Positions 1 through 14,100 of a stretch of DNA of 64,000 bases are shown one piece after another (positions within the stretch are counted from its first letter, which is position 1; each line of letters opens with the position of its first letter). This DNA comes from Climacteris rufus (taxonomy: Eukaryota; Chordata; Aves; Passeriformes; Climacteridae). Location of the stretch: the NCBI GenBank assembly GCA_013398175.1, contig VZRZ01003112.1, positions 248,001 through 312,000 of the forward strand, written 5' to 3'. The notes below the pieces were generated by a model, which saw nothing but the letters and a program-made list of their open reading frames with translations, ran no database searches and was not told where the DNA came from. Made by a program: the position numbers and the translations under genes.

Positions 1-1934
1 CGAACAAATGTGCAGAATAAATGTGGAGGAATAACTAATATCTGTATGGTTTTCTTACCTGCAATATTTTGGCTATTTCAAAGAAAAAAATAGTTCTGAT
101 GTTTTGGGTTTTTTAATCAGGATATCTCAAATACGTTATGGAATTAACCCAAAAGATCTTATAATGAAGGTTGCACTGCTGAAGGAAGGTGGGGTTTCAA
201 CCTCCAAGCTATTTTAAATTTGAAAGCCTAAATTTTGTTACAAACTTAAATTAAAGGTATTGCAGATTTAAATGGGGCTCTGTGTATCAGGAGAGTAAAT
301 ATTTTGAAGGTACTTTAAAATTTCTGTCTTGTTTTAGAAATTTAAAAAAATGTTTATTGAAACCTTTAATCCTTTAGGGAAAGTTTTTGAAAGTCATGGT
401 GTCTCAAATATTTCTGGTTTTGCAATAGATGGTGAAGATGAATTGATCTGACAGAATATTTTTAATTTTTTCCCTATAAACAATTTGTTACTAGTTATGA
501 ACAAATACAATTCAAACCTGAAGAAATACACTCAGTGCTTTAGAAAGGCAAAATTCACAAAGCTAAAGTACATTTTGGAGCAAACTGGCTATGACGTAGA
601 GGTTCTTACATGGGTTAAAAATTTCTGTGATATTAAAAATCCAACAGAAAAAGGTATGTGAGACCAGTGTTTGGGATGAAGAAACAAGCTGAATTTGGAC
701 AAGGAAAATGACACCCTTTTAAATCATGACATTGCAATCTCTTGGTAATACTTTGTGAGGGGCTTGGTATCAATTAGTGAAATTCAGGTATTGTTTAGAA
801 GGTGCAGCACTGACCAACATATGAGCTGGCAGATAAAATGAAGTTGAGGATTTTTTGGACTGTGCCATAGAAGCACTTATTTTACATAGGTGGAGTTCAT
901 GAACCTTTTTCAGATGTAAAGGAAGAGTACCTTAATAAGACTGAATCTTAGGACTACTTCTTGCAGTTTGCTAAGAGGCTCCTGTCATCTTTCATTTCCA
1001 CAGCACCACTAAACCTTCAGCTGTGCTGGGGGAAATATAGTGCAGGTATCTTCATGCCCTCAGGGAATTTGTCCAGGTATAAAATGATCCAACAGGGAGA
1101 AAAAACACTACTTTTAAACCAGATCAGTTCCACATTGTGGTGGACCATGTGCCTTTCCAGACAACTGTGCTTTCATAAGCAAGGAAGGGAACAGGACTCA
1201 GTACAAAGCAGGCATGAATGTGGGCAGGGTAATAGTGGCTTGCTTAAACCAATCCTGCTGGCAGAGGGAATGTTATGAAAATTGTAGCATTAAAATGCAG
1301 CTGCTGTTCAGGTATTGTGAGTGCCTATTATTTGAAAACAGGCTTACCTTAGGAAAAAGGATGAGATTCTCTTGAAATGCTCAGGAATTTTCCAAAAGAA
1401 TGCACATAAGGTTCTTTGCCTTCAGTCACTAAAGTAGCAAAGTGGTGATCAAATCATATTTCTAAGTTGGTTTTTTTCCTCTGTGAGTGGGATAATGAGT
1501 TTTATTTTAAAAAGTACTTTTTATTTACTAAAATAATTTCAGTTTATAACTTGATATGAAACAGTATACATTGCAGAACTTCTGACAGTGCTGTATGCTT
1601 CAAATGCTTGCCTTTTTTATCCTAGGCTGACATTTAACTTGCTCTGTGCAAAGTACTCATTGAATTGCAGGAGGTGTCTTCTGTAGACCTTTTGTAAAAC
1701 ACTAGTGTTTTGCTCTGGGTGAAGTTTTTCTTATTCATTAAAATTTTGAGGTGTGTGTGGGTACTGTACTACATATTCTGTGTGTGTCTGAGAGTGCATT
1801 CAGCAGTAAGTACCTGTCAGAATGATGCAATCATTTATGAATAGCACAGGCAGCTTGCTTCATATTTTGTGCTATTCATACTCTCCTGGTTTTTTCTTGA
1901 TTTTTCTATGTTTAATTTTTCCTTTTCAATGTAG
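1..1934 (+). other. DLG1: DLG1 intron upstream of the SH3 exon
   Basis: AT-rich sequence with no convincing exon. The exon that would precede the SH3 exon (PDZ3-SH3 linker) was looked for and is not here, so it lies before the window. A 54-codon open frame at 497-661 is the only protein-like stretch and is not supported as a gene. Confidence 0.7.
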
Positions 1935-2111
1935 AGCTCTTTTTGATTATGACAAGACTAAAGACAGTGGCCTTCCAAGTCAAGGACTGAACTTCAAATT
2001 TGGTGATATCCTGCACGTCATTAATGCTTCTGATGATGAATGGTGGCAAGCACGGCAGGTAACTCCCGATGGAGAAAGTGATGAAATTGGAGTTATCCCA
2101 AGCAAACGGAG
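1935..2111 (+). CDS. DLG1: DLG1 coding exon: SH3 domain
   Basis: Follows a polypyrimidine tract and TAG acceptor (1932-1934) and ends at donor GTATGG. It enters with the last base of an Arg codon and leaves after two bases of the next Arg. It encodes the SH3 core: [10 protein letters not shown], then [11 protein letters not shown], then DEWWQAR, then GVIPSKR. Confidence 0.96.
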
Positions 2112-5100
2112 GTATGGGATACTTTATTCACTTTGGGATGTCTGCTATTAAACATCTGATATGATTAATGAATATACTCCCCATGTGCTTTTCTCTTTGT
2201 TGTTAATTCTGTACCACATCAGCCACATGTTTGATTTTTTTTAAAAGTAATCTGTAGTGAGATTCTAAATTTACTCAATGAGAAGTTTGTTAAAATCCTA
2301 TCTGGCCTTAGGAGTTGTGTGCTGAAGTTGATAAAGGTGGTCCATGTCCTTGTCTCTGTTCTCACTGTAAGCAGGTTGTGGGTTTAATAACAGTACACCA
2401 TTTATGTATGAAAAGGTGTAAAGTGAATTTAATTCAAGTCATGACAACTATCATGAATTCTTTCTACCCAGAACCTGGAAAACTGGAAAATTATTCTTTG
2501 GTGGCCAGAGTCAATGGAGATAAGGTGTTTGTTGGTATACTGGACACTCAAATAAGAGTTTAGGTGCTCTGAATCTTAATATATGCTGTTGACTGATAAT
2601 TGAGGCTGTTCACTTACTGTGTTGTGTTTCCTCTTTGCACCCTCTGGATTTATTGAATTTCTATAGCCACAAAATACTCCCAGTACTCTCACAGCTCATC
2701 ACTTGAGAATTAATACCCTACTTTTCCAATACTGTTTTCCATTAGCAGGCTTCCATTTTCTGAATGTGTTATAAGCAATAAAAATGTATAGTACAAAATT
2801 TACACTGATATACTTATGTTGTAACATGAAGTTCTGGAGTTTTGCTGATTCTACCATTTTTTGTGTGTGTTTTTGTGGTAGAGTTGAGAAAAAAGAACGA
2901 GCCCGTTTAAAGACAGTGAAATTCAATTCCAAAACAAGAGGAGATAAAGGGGTGAGTTAATGAAGTGCTAATTACACCTGGCATTGTAAATGGTAACATT
3001 TTTCAGTGGTTTATGTGTGGAGAATCAGTTTCAGATTTGAATGAAAAGACTAAATTCTGTCAAACAGAAATAAAATATTTCTGAGCACCAAAGCAGACTT
3101 TAACTGCCAAAACACTGCAAATTGTTTAAAGAATTAACATAGAAATATGTATTCTTGTTAACACTGTAATGTAGTAGGAGCTGTATATACTAATCAAGTA
3201 TTGAGTAGTGCCATTTCTAACAGCTCTTCAAGGGCTGTTTGTAGAGCAATGTGGTTCTTCAGTGTGGTTTGTGCTTCTGGACTTCCTTTATTTGAGAAGG
3301 GACTTACTATCAATTTTCAGAAAAAGTAAAAACTTTCTTTAAGAATTTTTTAAAATGCATCTAGAAAACAAGGAAGGAAAGCTCAAAAGGATCCCTCTGA
3401 TGCAGTGAGATTTTGAAGCACACAGTTACCCAGACAGCATAAAGTACCTTCTTTGTTACAATTACAGATACAGAAGCTTTACAGAATTTCATGCAAGGGC
3501 AGAGTTAATTTTCACCAGTCCCCTGATGCAGTTCACTGCACAATAGGTGATTCCTGTCCCAGTACATGTGATGGGAATGAGTGGTGAGAAAATAGTGAGG
3601 CTGCTTAAGTAGTAATAGGAGTGTTTGTAGCCAAAATAATAGCAATTTTATAATGGCATAGCAGCTAAATTTTTAATTGTTTTGAGAGTGAGGCTTTTTT
3701 GCAATATTTTGGTTGTTCTGAAATTTGAAAAATGATTCCACAACCTTACAATTTCTACCAATAGTTTATAACTAGTAATTTCAAAACTTAGGCATATGCA
3801 TTTTAGATGTAAGAGCCTTCTAAAGTAATAATATTGTGATTTTAAAAATCTGAAACATGCTTTAAGCTCCTGAGGAAGCAATTTCTTAAATAGTGATTAT
3901 ATTTTTAATTGCAGTAATGCTGCAGCATTAGTCAGTTGTTATTGTAAAACCCACAGATAATTTTTAGTAATTTCAGTTACAATGTTTACATAACTTCAAA
4001 AATAACATATATAAAATACTAAAGCTGATGTATAGGAATGCAGAGTATAAAGACTGTCAAATCCATATATACATCCCTCAGCTCCATGGCAAAGGTTTCA
4101 GTTATTAATGAAGCAAATGTCATGTTTTTCCCTATAAGTATTTGTTTAAAAGGAAATCAATATCTCTAGCTACTTTCTGCTGCATGATTGTGGTACTGCC
4201 TTGGAGATTCACTGGATTATTTGCAGTATTTTTCTGTTTTGGTGCATTCGTAATTTGGTATTGGAATAAAATGTTATCAACTGACATGGTAATTGGAGTT
4301 TGCTTTTTAGAAGTCACATAAAGAAAATGGCTTAAATACTTCAGATTCTTTTCATTACATTAAGTAGTTTTTCAAATGTTACCATGTTCTTTGAAAGGTA
4401 ATTGCATGGTTTTGTAGTTTGCCTACCAATAAAGTGCAAACAGTGAATTAGTGACGTGTTTGGAGTAGTGTTTTGACAATAGCAGGGTTGGTGCCCAGCC
4501 CCTGTGCTAACACAGCACAGAGATGCATGAACACTGAGTGGAAAAGCAACTACGCTTGCCATTGATGTAGAACTGCCATTCTCTTTCTTCAGTAACATTT
4601 CATTTTGCAAACACACTTACACTGTTCATAATCTTTTGCTTCAGCTGGAAATGTTTTAACATTAGAGTTTCTCCTTAAAGTATTCCTCCTGTATTTGTCA
4701 TGACGACACTTTCCCCAGTAAGTTGACTGCACCATACGTGTCCTCGTGGGCCCTGTGCCTTCCTGTGTCTGTGTATGCTAATGCTCCATGAACAGGATGA
4801 AATACCAACTTTGCACAGTTTTTGAAATTTTCTACATTAAGACCTTGAAGAATAACCCTAGTGATGGCTAACATAATAATACATGTTCCTTTCATTGTAA
4901 GGAAAACTAAAAGATAAGGAGCAGAAATGGTTGCATTTTATTCTTGTTTGTTCCTTTCATATACACATTTATCTCATTTTCTGTGCTGCTTCTGGTTTAA
5001 TATATTCTTGCTTATGATGCCTGTGAATGATTGCCAGTGGGCTTCTGAAAAATTTAATGCAATTACTATGCATTTTCAACTAATAAGCAAATCCTTCTAG

Positions 5101-8100
5101 CTGTTTGTAATCATGGTATCTTTTAAAAATAATCTTTTGGCTAATCTTTTATGCAAAATCAGTATAATATTACTTTTATTTTCGCTTTTTTTTTGGCAAT
5201 GGAACTGACTCTGACCATTATAAATGCAGTATGTAAAGTTTCATCTTAGGTCAGTAAGACTTTCGGTACAGAAAGTTAAAATAATTATTATGAAATATTT
5301 TCAAAACTATAACAAAGAACCTGATTATGTTTTATGAAGTACAATAAATCAGCCACTCCTTTTATTTTAACTGTACAAATTGCAGATTCTCACCACCTCA
5401 GCTAAATTGAACCATTTTAGCTTAATTACATTTGTCTCCATTTACTGAACTGAGGGACTTGCCTGAATGAAACAATTATATAGATGTGAGACTTCCACTT
5501 TTTGAATTCATGTTAAAGTATTTTTCAGTATATTCAGCAAAGATCTCCTTTGAACATATTTCTTTGTTGTCCGTGTTCTGTAGATTAAATTAAACTTTCT
5601 GGTTGTGAGAAATCATTTGCAATGACTTGACTTCCATTAGGGAAGGTCAGGAGGACCATAACCTAAAAATTTGCCCATGCCAACTATGGTTCCTGCAAGC
5701 ATATGATTGGCTTGAAAGCAGATCTTTTGTCTGTGTGTCAGGTTGAGAATTTACCAATTTTTACAGTGGAACAACAGTTTTAGTCGAACACAGATGCAAA
5801 CCAATTAAAGGTTTTATGGATTTCCTCCTTAGCACAGTATTGTTATTTCCAGAGCTCAGTGTCACTGATTGTGCTCCCATGGTACCATGTGCCTCTTTTA
5901 CACTTTGTAATTTGAAGTAATTTTTTAAAAAGCATTGGTAATGAAAATATGACTGGATGTTTCAGTATCTGCTATTGCCAAGCAAGTGTGTATTAAAACA
6001 GATGGCCAGAAGGATTGTTACTCCTGTAGCAGGATGCAGCTTTTGTGTTGCACTGCAGGAAAGGAGCACAACTATAGACATTCTCTTTAGGAAGGCCAAG
6101 TGCTGGTTTTGCAATTGTACCAAAAAAGGTGGCCCACCATGTGAAAAAACGTTGTCCTGTTTGAGCCCTAGTTGTTACTGTAGCTCATTCCATAGTTAGT
6201 GCTGGTAGAAAAGATGACACACCTTTGTGCAACTGTATTGCATAAAATAGAGGAAGGTGAGCTCACATTGGCTGAAGACAGACAAACAATTATGTGGAAG
6301 CTAACATGCTCCAAATTTTAGAAACAGTTGTTAAGAGTCTTGAATGCATGATTTTTTTTTTTTTACAGTAGCTTTTAAAAATGTTTCTGTGGCACTTTTA
6401 TAACTTCCTTCTGCATATGGGCTCTGCTTAGTTTACAAAGACCTGACAGCACAGGGCCTCAAACCCAAGTTGGGTGTTTTCCTGTTTTGCCATCCTTCCC
6501 ATTGTAGTTCTTTTCTGCAAACCAAATGACAAAATTATGGCAAATTTCATGTCTTGGCAAAACTGGTCAGATGATTCATGCCTAAAGATGGAAGGAAATT
6601 TCTGCTTACTTATCTGTATTCTTCTGGGCAAAATTGCAATTAAAACATTACTGATTTATTTATACTTTAAGGTTTTTTTATTGACCTGGAACAGCAAATT
6701 AAGGTGCTGTAGTCACATAATGTCTTCAGCAGAAGACAGCAGATATTACTAAAATCTGTGCTAATTACAGCTATTTGATTGTTTCAATCACTTGGACAAA
6801 GAGCACAATAATAGTTTATATTCACATGGGTATAAATGTATATGTAGGTAATTCTAAAAATGTTTGTAGCAACTGAGATGCAGAAATTCTTCAGTAATAT
6901 GAGCAGTTAATGTCAAAAGTTGCTGACCATGATCCTTTATGCAAAGGATTTTTAATGTAGTAATTATAAATGCACCCTTGAAAAACATAATTGCTACAAT
7001 GAACCAATGAAATTAGTTTGTTTCTTTTGAAAGTTAATTTTTGTATTAGGATGCAGACTTACATAGAAAAAAGTAATTTCTTTCAGTGAATTTGCAATGA
7101 ATTGCAATAGTAAAACAGTGACACAGATACAGGTTTTGGGGTTGTTTTTCTAGTGGATTGGTAACACTGGCAAATACTTCTGATGTGCTGTTATGATATC
7201 AACTCTTTGCAAAAGCCTTGGCCTTATTTTTGTTTTAAATACTGTAACCCCTATATGAGATCATATCAGTGATTTAATTGACTTTGAGTCATTATGGTTG
7301 GGCCATCTTACAGCAGCCTAGTTTTTCACTTTTTTTACACTCACAGCAAGCCTAAATTGTCCAGTACAAGTCAGGCCATATGGGATAAACCAGCCTGCCT
7401 GTCCTCTCAGTCCTAAGCATGTGAAATATGGAGGGTATGAGCAAAGTCATGATCCTGATCTCTGTTTCTAATGAGCTGAGAAGATGAGTGTTAAACTGAA
7501 ATATGCACTGCATACTGTGGTTGTAGGAGTCAGCTTCCGCAAAGCTGCTGGTCTGGGCCTTTGTTCACACAGACATTAGACATCCTTTGTTTTGCCCCTC
7601 CTTCTCTTCTTCAGCAGTCATTCAATGACAAGCGTAAAAAGAACCTCTTTTCCCGAAAATTTCCCTTCTACAAGAACAAGGACCAGAGTGAGCAGGAAAC
7701 CAGTGATATTGACCGTAAGTATGTGGCATTCGATGGAGAGCGAAGCACATAGAAGGGCCTGCTAGATTGCAGTAGGGTGTTACCATGGAGACAGTTTCAT
7801 GAGCTGCAACAGGCTGAGAAGCTTGTGGTGCCAATGGCAAACCAATCTACAAAACCAATGCAACCCTTTATTTGCTATGAAAATGAAATTTAACACAAGA
7901 GTATCCCAGTTTGGAATAAACTGGGCAATACTGTTGAGTAACTGGAGGAGATAGCTGCCTTCCAGTGCTGTCAGTGATGCTTTCCTGTTTCTGACTTGGA
8001 GGAGAAGAATACTTCACAGTATTGATGAATGTATAATGGAGCTAACCAGCTTTTCAATTACTTTAGAGTGGTTCTTCAAAGACATTCAGTCTAATTTAAT

Positions 8101-11100
8101 TTTCCTGATGCAGAGAGGATACTTCAATTTTCATTGTTCTTGCCAGCACTAAAAAAAAAAGTATTCTCAGAAAGTAGTTGCATAAATTTGCTCATTCAGA
8201 CCATGTTCAAAACAAACTATGTTCTCTGCCATTTGCATTACTGATTGCACTTCATGTGCCAGTCAAGTCAAATTCTATAGACTTACTTTTCCCTGTGATG
8301 TTCTAGGAACTGTCTCCTGTCGTAGCGCCAATTTTATATATTACTGACAATTATTTTCTTTGTGATTGTCTTTTTATTGCTTGCCCTCTGGGGACTACTC
8401 TGCAGGAGGTCCCTGACGACATGGGATCAAAAGGCCTGAGTAAGTGATCAAAATACTCCCAAGTTATTTTAACCTCCATCTGAAAAATTACTACCTTTTT
8501 GTTTTGACAGATCTCTTTGAGACTGGTGCTACTGGCATAAGGAGGTTGACTAAAAATGGTTCATAAGCTTTTTCTAGTTTATAATCTTTTGGGGGTTTTT
8601 GCTTTCAGGAACATGTAAAGTGTATGTGACTGTCACATTAGATTTCTTTTGTTTTCAGAAGCTTACCATGCTTTTTTGTTTGTCCTTAACAGTACTGTGT
8701 TTTTAAATTTGGTGATTGTTTTTTAATGTTACTTATATCTTGTCCTTGTATTTTTATTTATTTAAAAATAACCTTATGGCTTTTTACAGTAATAGTTCAA
8801 CCATTGCTGTGATACTTTAACTAGTTACAGTTTTCACTCCTCTCTCTAGGTGACTGAAGTTTACAGCTACTTAAAGCAAACAGAGCTTTTCCTTAAAAAA
8901 TGCTATGAGTATTTTTCTATCTGACTTGAATGCTTATGATGCTTTTAGACCAGGTGGAGAGCTAATAGAGGAGATTCATAAGCGTTTGTTGTATTTCTGT
9001 TTGAATCCAGTAAGATTCAAAAGTTGGTCAGTATTCTTAGCAGATGTTTGTGTATACACACCCCACCACCAAATGTATTAAAGTAACAAATAAAAAAGTC
9101 AAGACCTTGCTTCCATCACAGATAGTAAACACACACACTGTTAGGTATTTGTGCAGTAGGAAAACCAGTCTCTGAAGGGATGTGGCTAAGGGCCATTGAG
9201 GATAACGTTTCTTCCCAAGGCATAGTGTTTGTGGAATTACTTGTAAGGATCAGTGTACTTCCATACTTGGCCTCAGTCTGTAGTAAAAATTCTAGTTAGC
9301 TGTAACATTTATTTTTCAATTCTGAAGTGGCTACTTTGAAAGGAATTCTTGGTCTAGACAAGAAAACTTTAGCAACCTTTATGGCCTTATGGTTTAGAAC
9401 ATAAGATCATAAGCAGCCTTTATGGCCTTATGATCATATCTAGTTTAAATTATGTAATATGGTCCTAAAATGTCTCTAGATGGTTCTGGTATATAAACAA
9501 CTGGCTTCTAGTCTGTTTTTCAGCACAGACTTTTTGAAACTGCCTTACCATACTTAATGCAAGTTGTGTTACATGCTACACTATATTTAATCTAATTCAG
9601 TATTTTCTGCTACAAGACTCTAAATGTAATCAAGAAATCGCTTGCATAAAAGTTGAAATACATAATCCCATGATACTTACACAACAAAATTAATCCTGAA
9701 GTGAAAACCTAAAAATTGCAGGGTTACATGTGAACTGTGAATTAGTGTACTTTTTGTAATCTTATTTTATGTGCTATTTAATGTTTTTCTTTTTATTAAC
9801 ATCAATTCCTTTCATATGAAATTAAGCTTGATCCTGAGAGCTATGAGAAGTACCTTAAAACTTTTATATGCAGTATGTATTGATTTCAGCATTTTGATAT
9901 GAGTATTGTCTTTCATCTGGATTATTTTTCGTCGATTTTCTTTCTGTTTGACTCATGCCATCAGTGTATGTATGTTCCTTATTTTTTCCCCATTGTGTTG
10001 CAATTTCAGAGCATGTAACCTCTAATGCCAGCGATAGTGAAAGTAGTTACCGTAAGTGTTTTTAAGTTCTTTGTTTATTTAGAACCTTTGTTTTGTAGCT
10101 CTTTCTTTGGTTTTGTTTGTCTGTCTTTTCTGGGTATTTACATGTTAAATAGAACTTCCCAGTCACCTTCAGGTGAAATCTGTATTTGTGTATTTGGGGG
10201 ATTACTGCAAATTGTGCTGTGTCTTGGATTCTAAAAAATTCACTAGAATAATTGCAAACCTCCTTTATGGATATTTTTATTGTTATCTATGATTTTCTTA
10301 GTTCAGCTTAATTTGAATCTCTTGCTATTTTTTTTTAATTATGCAAACTAGCTGGGCCTGTTAAATTTAAATGTAAATTTAATGCTGATAAATATATTAT
10401 ATGTAGTTGAGCCTTAATACTGGAAATGTAATCAATCTTTGTAATCTGTTAAATAGTGCTATCACTATCTACAGTTTTTCACAACTGATACTCAGATTTA
10501 ATATGTATATACTTAATTGAAAGTACAGATAAGCAAACATGTATTTACCCTTGCTTTCAGCTCATTTATTTTGTCAAGCCTGGGTGCTTAGTATGAACTG
10601 TCTTCAAAGCATACGACACACATTCAGTGCTGGAGTCAGTTAAGAGAAATCAGCATGCTAGTTCTGTCTCTCTCTCTGAACACATAGTATCTTCTAAATA
10701 CCACACTCAGTTTGCTTTTTCTACTGGCATAAGCAACAATACTATTTACTATTACCCAAGCTGCAGTAGCACTCCATGTTCTTGGTGGGTAATAGGCTGC
10801 ATGGTGCTGCTCTACTGTGCTTTAAAGTGTCTTTAACCAGAGCAAGAACTTCAATGCCACTATTCATTTCCAGTTTACAGCTTCTCAGTAAGGTTGCAGT
10901 CTAGACCTGGGACCCAGGATAGAGCAGAGCAGGAAGATAGCAAAGCTGAGGATTTGAAGAGGAACATGGAAAGAAGGAACAGTAAAAGTCATGCAGTGGT
11001 TCACTGCTCAGCTCCTGGCTGCCTGCTGACTGTGTAATGGCAGAAATGTGTAATTTATGTTAGGATAATAAGGAAGGTGGTTCATTAACAGATATTTGTT

Positions 11101-14100
11101 TGGAAGCTGCCAATCTTTTCAGAGGTTGTGAGCCACATTTTCTTCCAGATGATTCCACTGAAGGAGAGAATGCATATACATGTATGCAAAATGCTGGTGG
11201 TGTTGTAGACTGTAATTGAAAAGAAACCAATTGAGGGAGGCATCTGTGTTCCCTGAGGATAACACAAAATTGAGCACATATGGGAGTTACCTTTGACAAA
11301 CAGAAATTTTAAACATTTTTAATGACACACCATTAAAACTATCTAACCATGGCTGTTTCTTCATAAATTTGCTGCTTCCCTCTTCTCTCACTACCAAGAT
11401 TTTTCTGAGAGCTTGCCATATTTATGCTTAAAGCTCTTTATTGGTACTACTAGTTAGTTTTTTACTCTATTGTTACTTGAGAAGCCAAGATTTTATGATT
11501 AATGTCATGGATTTGCTTACCTGAATGTGTAATTCAAGCACTTTTTATTAAAATATTCTTTTAATTTCTTCTTACTGCTGTCTAATATGAAAGTTATCTT
11601 GATTACAGATGAGTACGGTTGCTCAAAAGGTTCATTCTGTTAATATTCATTTTTACCAAGTATTGAAAAGCAGTGACAATATATACTTTTTGCCCTCAAT
11701 CAGGGGATCCTTTTTACTAGTTATTATCTCTTTAGTAGTTTGCTTAACTAATCTTTGACCTTATAGCAATGTGACTTCTCCAAAGAAGTATCTAATTGTA
11801 TGTGAGCTGGATCTTTCATAGATGAGTTGATAGTTGGTGATTCCTGTTTCTAGCCTAAAAAGGGGGTCTGAAAGTATATACTGTCCTTCTGAAATCTGTT
11901 TGCATGAGTAACTTTTTGAGATATTAAAATATACAGGTTGCATGTTTTTGTGTCTGTCTTAAGGTATTCCTCACTTGCAACAATTAGGAAATTAAAATCT
12001 TCCTTCATGTATTGCTGTAGGACAGTTTGAATGCAAATTTACTGCAAAATAAGAGAAATATTTCTGTTAATGAAATAGTAAAATTTGGATGTAAAATATC
12101 AGTGGTATTTGCTATGAAATAGATAATAGATATATAGAAGCAATATATTAATTTATAAAAGCTTTCATCTGCCATCTGTTTCTATACAGCTGTGGTGTAG
12201 CATTGGTATGTTCCTTTGCCTGTTTTAAGTATGGCTTATGAACATCAAAGAATGTTCCAAAATTATACAAGTCAGATATTGAAGGACTATATTTTCTTCA
12301 GTTCAAAGCACTGTCATATAATTTGAGCTTGTGTCTTCAGAATTATAAATTCCCTGCTGTCATGGAGTTAATTTCTAGTTATTTCATTGCAAGAAATTTT
12401 ACTGAGAGATATCATGTTAGACTAGAAGTAATCTTTCAGAGAGATGGCAACTGAGGTATATTTCAGATGCTTTCACTAACATATAAAAAGCCTACAGCTG
12501 TCAAAGTTCAAGATACAGTTATTTTAGTTTCATTCACTGCTAACATGCTTCCTGGAGCTGAGAACAATCCAAAGCATTCTTTGTTTTCAACTTTGTCTTT
12601 AAAAATCAATTGATAAAACAGTTTTTTGTATATAAAGTCATATTTTTTTTGGTTGAATTAGAGTGGCTGAAGATGTTTATATAAATGCCAGTTCATTACA
12701 GAGTTAATGGGAGATCTGTACACCTTGACATACATGGTTGTCAGGCATGTATAAATATGGAGAAATGTTACTGTAAGCACTGACTTCAGAGGATGGAGCA
12801 GGTGCTGCTGGGGGCAGCATTGCCTGTAGCAGTGAATGACAGCATGCATGCACTGCAGCCAGGGCCATGGGGCTGAGGGCATTGCAGGAATGCTTTCAAA
12901 TTCTCCTCCTGCTCCATGGCAGTTTGACATGCTAATGTACACCAGGAAATTATTTATACTCTATGTGTCTTATGCTTTAAAGCTTGGTGTTTGGCTTAGC
13001 TTTGTGATTTTTACAATTCATCGCTCTTGAAAGATGTCCTTCATCAGCATCATTGTAATGCATATTGCTGAGCAGTGTCTGTATCATTATAGTCCATGGA
13101 ATGACTCTGTTGAAATATGCTGCTTTAGGAAAAAAATACATAGATGTGTCTTTGCATTTACATTTTAGGTGGCCAAGAGGAATATGTCCTGTCGTATGAA
13201 CCGGTCAATCAACAAGAAGGTTTGTAGATCTCACTCAGTATAAAATAAATAGAATCTGAATTATCAGAATGCTCCGTGTGCCATTATGTACTAAGCACCA
13301 TGATAAACTTCTTCATTTTTTTAAACTTGTTACCATTATTCAAATGAATAAATCATAAAGGCATAAATTATTTAATAAAATCACTAAATTATTTAGTGCA
13401 AAAGCCAAAGGTGTGCTACTTAAATAATTTCTTGAGTGGTTTACATTGTGGAAGGAAAATACAGAATGTTTAACAGTTTTGTCAGTGAGAAGCTCAGAAA
13501 TTATAATTTTCTTCTGTTTCATATTGCTTTGGCATTCTGACTAGTTTTGTCACAGCAAAAAGTGTGTGAATAGATCATCTGTCTGTTTAGTAACTTTAAT
13601 TGAAATGTCTCTAAAACAGTCTCCCATTTCTGTGTGGTCTTCTAATATGTCTAATTTGGTTAGTAATTACCAAGGGATTTTTTCCAGAAAAAAAATAAAA
13701 TTTAATGAAATGGAAATCAATAGGAAAAAATATTTTCTCACACTTGCATATAAAATAAGTTGATAGTTACTGGATTCAAGAAATTATTTTTATGAATATA
13801 TTAGTGTAATGGAAATAGAGTAAAAATAAAATATATTTTATAGCTTAGACCTTAATTAATTTGGACTTATTTGTGCAGACAGATTGAACCTAAAATTAAA
13901 ATTTTTACTGCTGAAATTACAGTATAATGACAAGATACTTAGGCATTATTGTCTTTATGGTTCTCACAGTCTGATTAGACATAATCTGCTTAAACTTAAT
14001 TTTCAACCAAAAGCCCTTTATTGTAAAAAATTAAGCTGCTTTAAAGGATACTACAGTTAATTTTATAAGGGTGTTAATAGTTGCAGAAACTATATATAGC

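Noticed and set aside
497..661. A 54-codon frame in the first DLG1 intron with a protein-like sequence and a donor-like AAG|GTATGTG.
   Set aside because: It is not part of DLG1 as known, has no convincing acceptor in phase and no recognised family.
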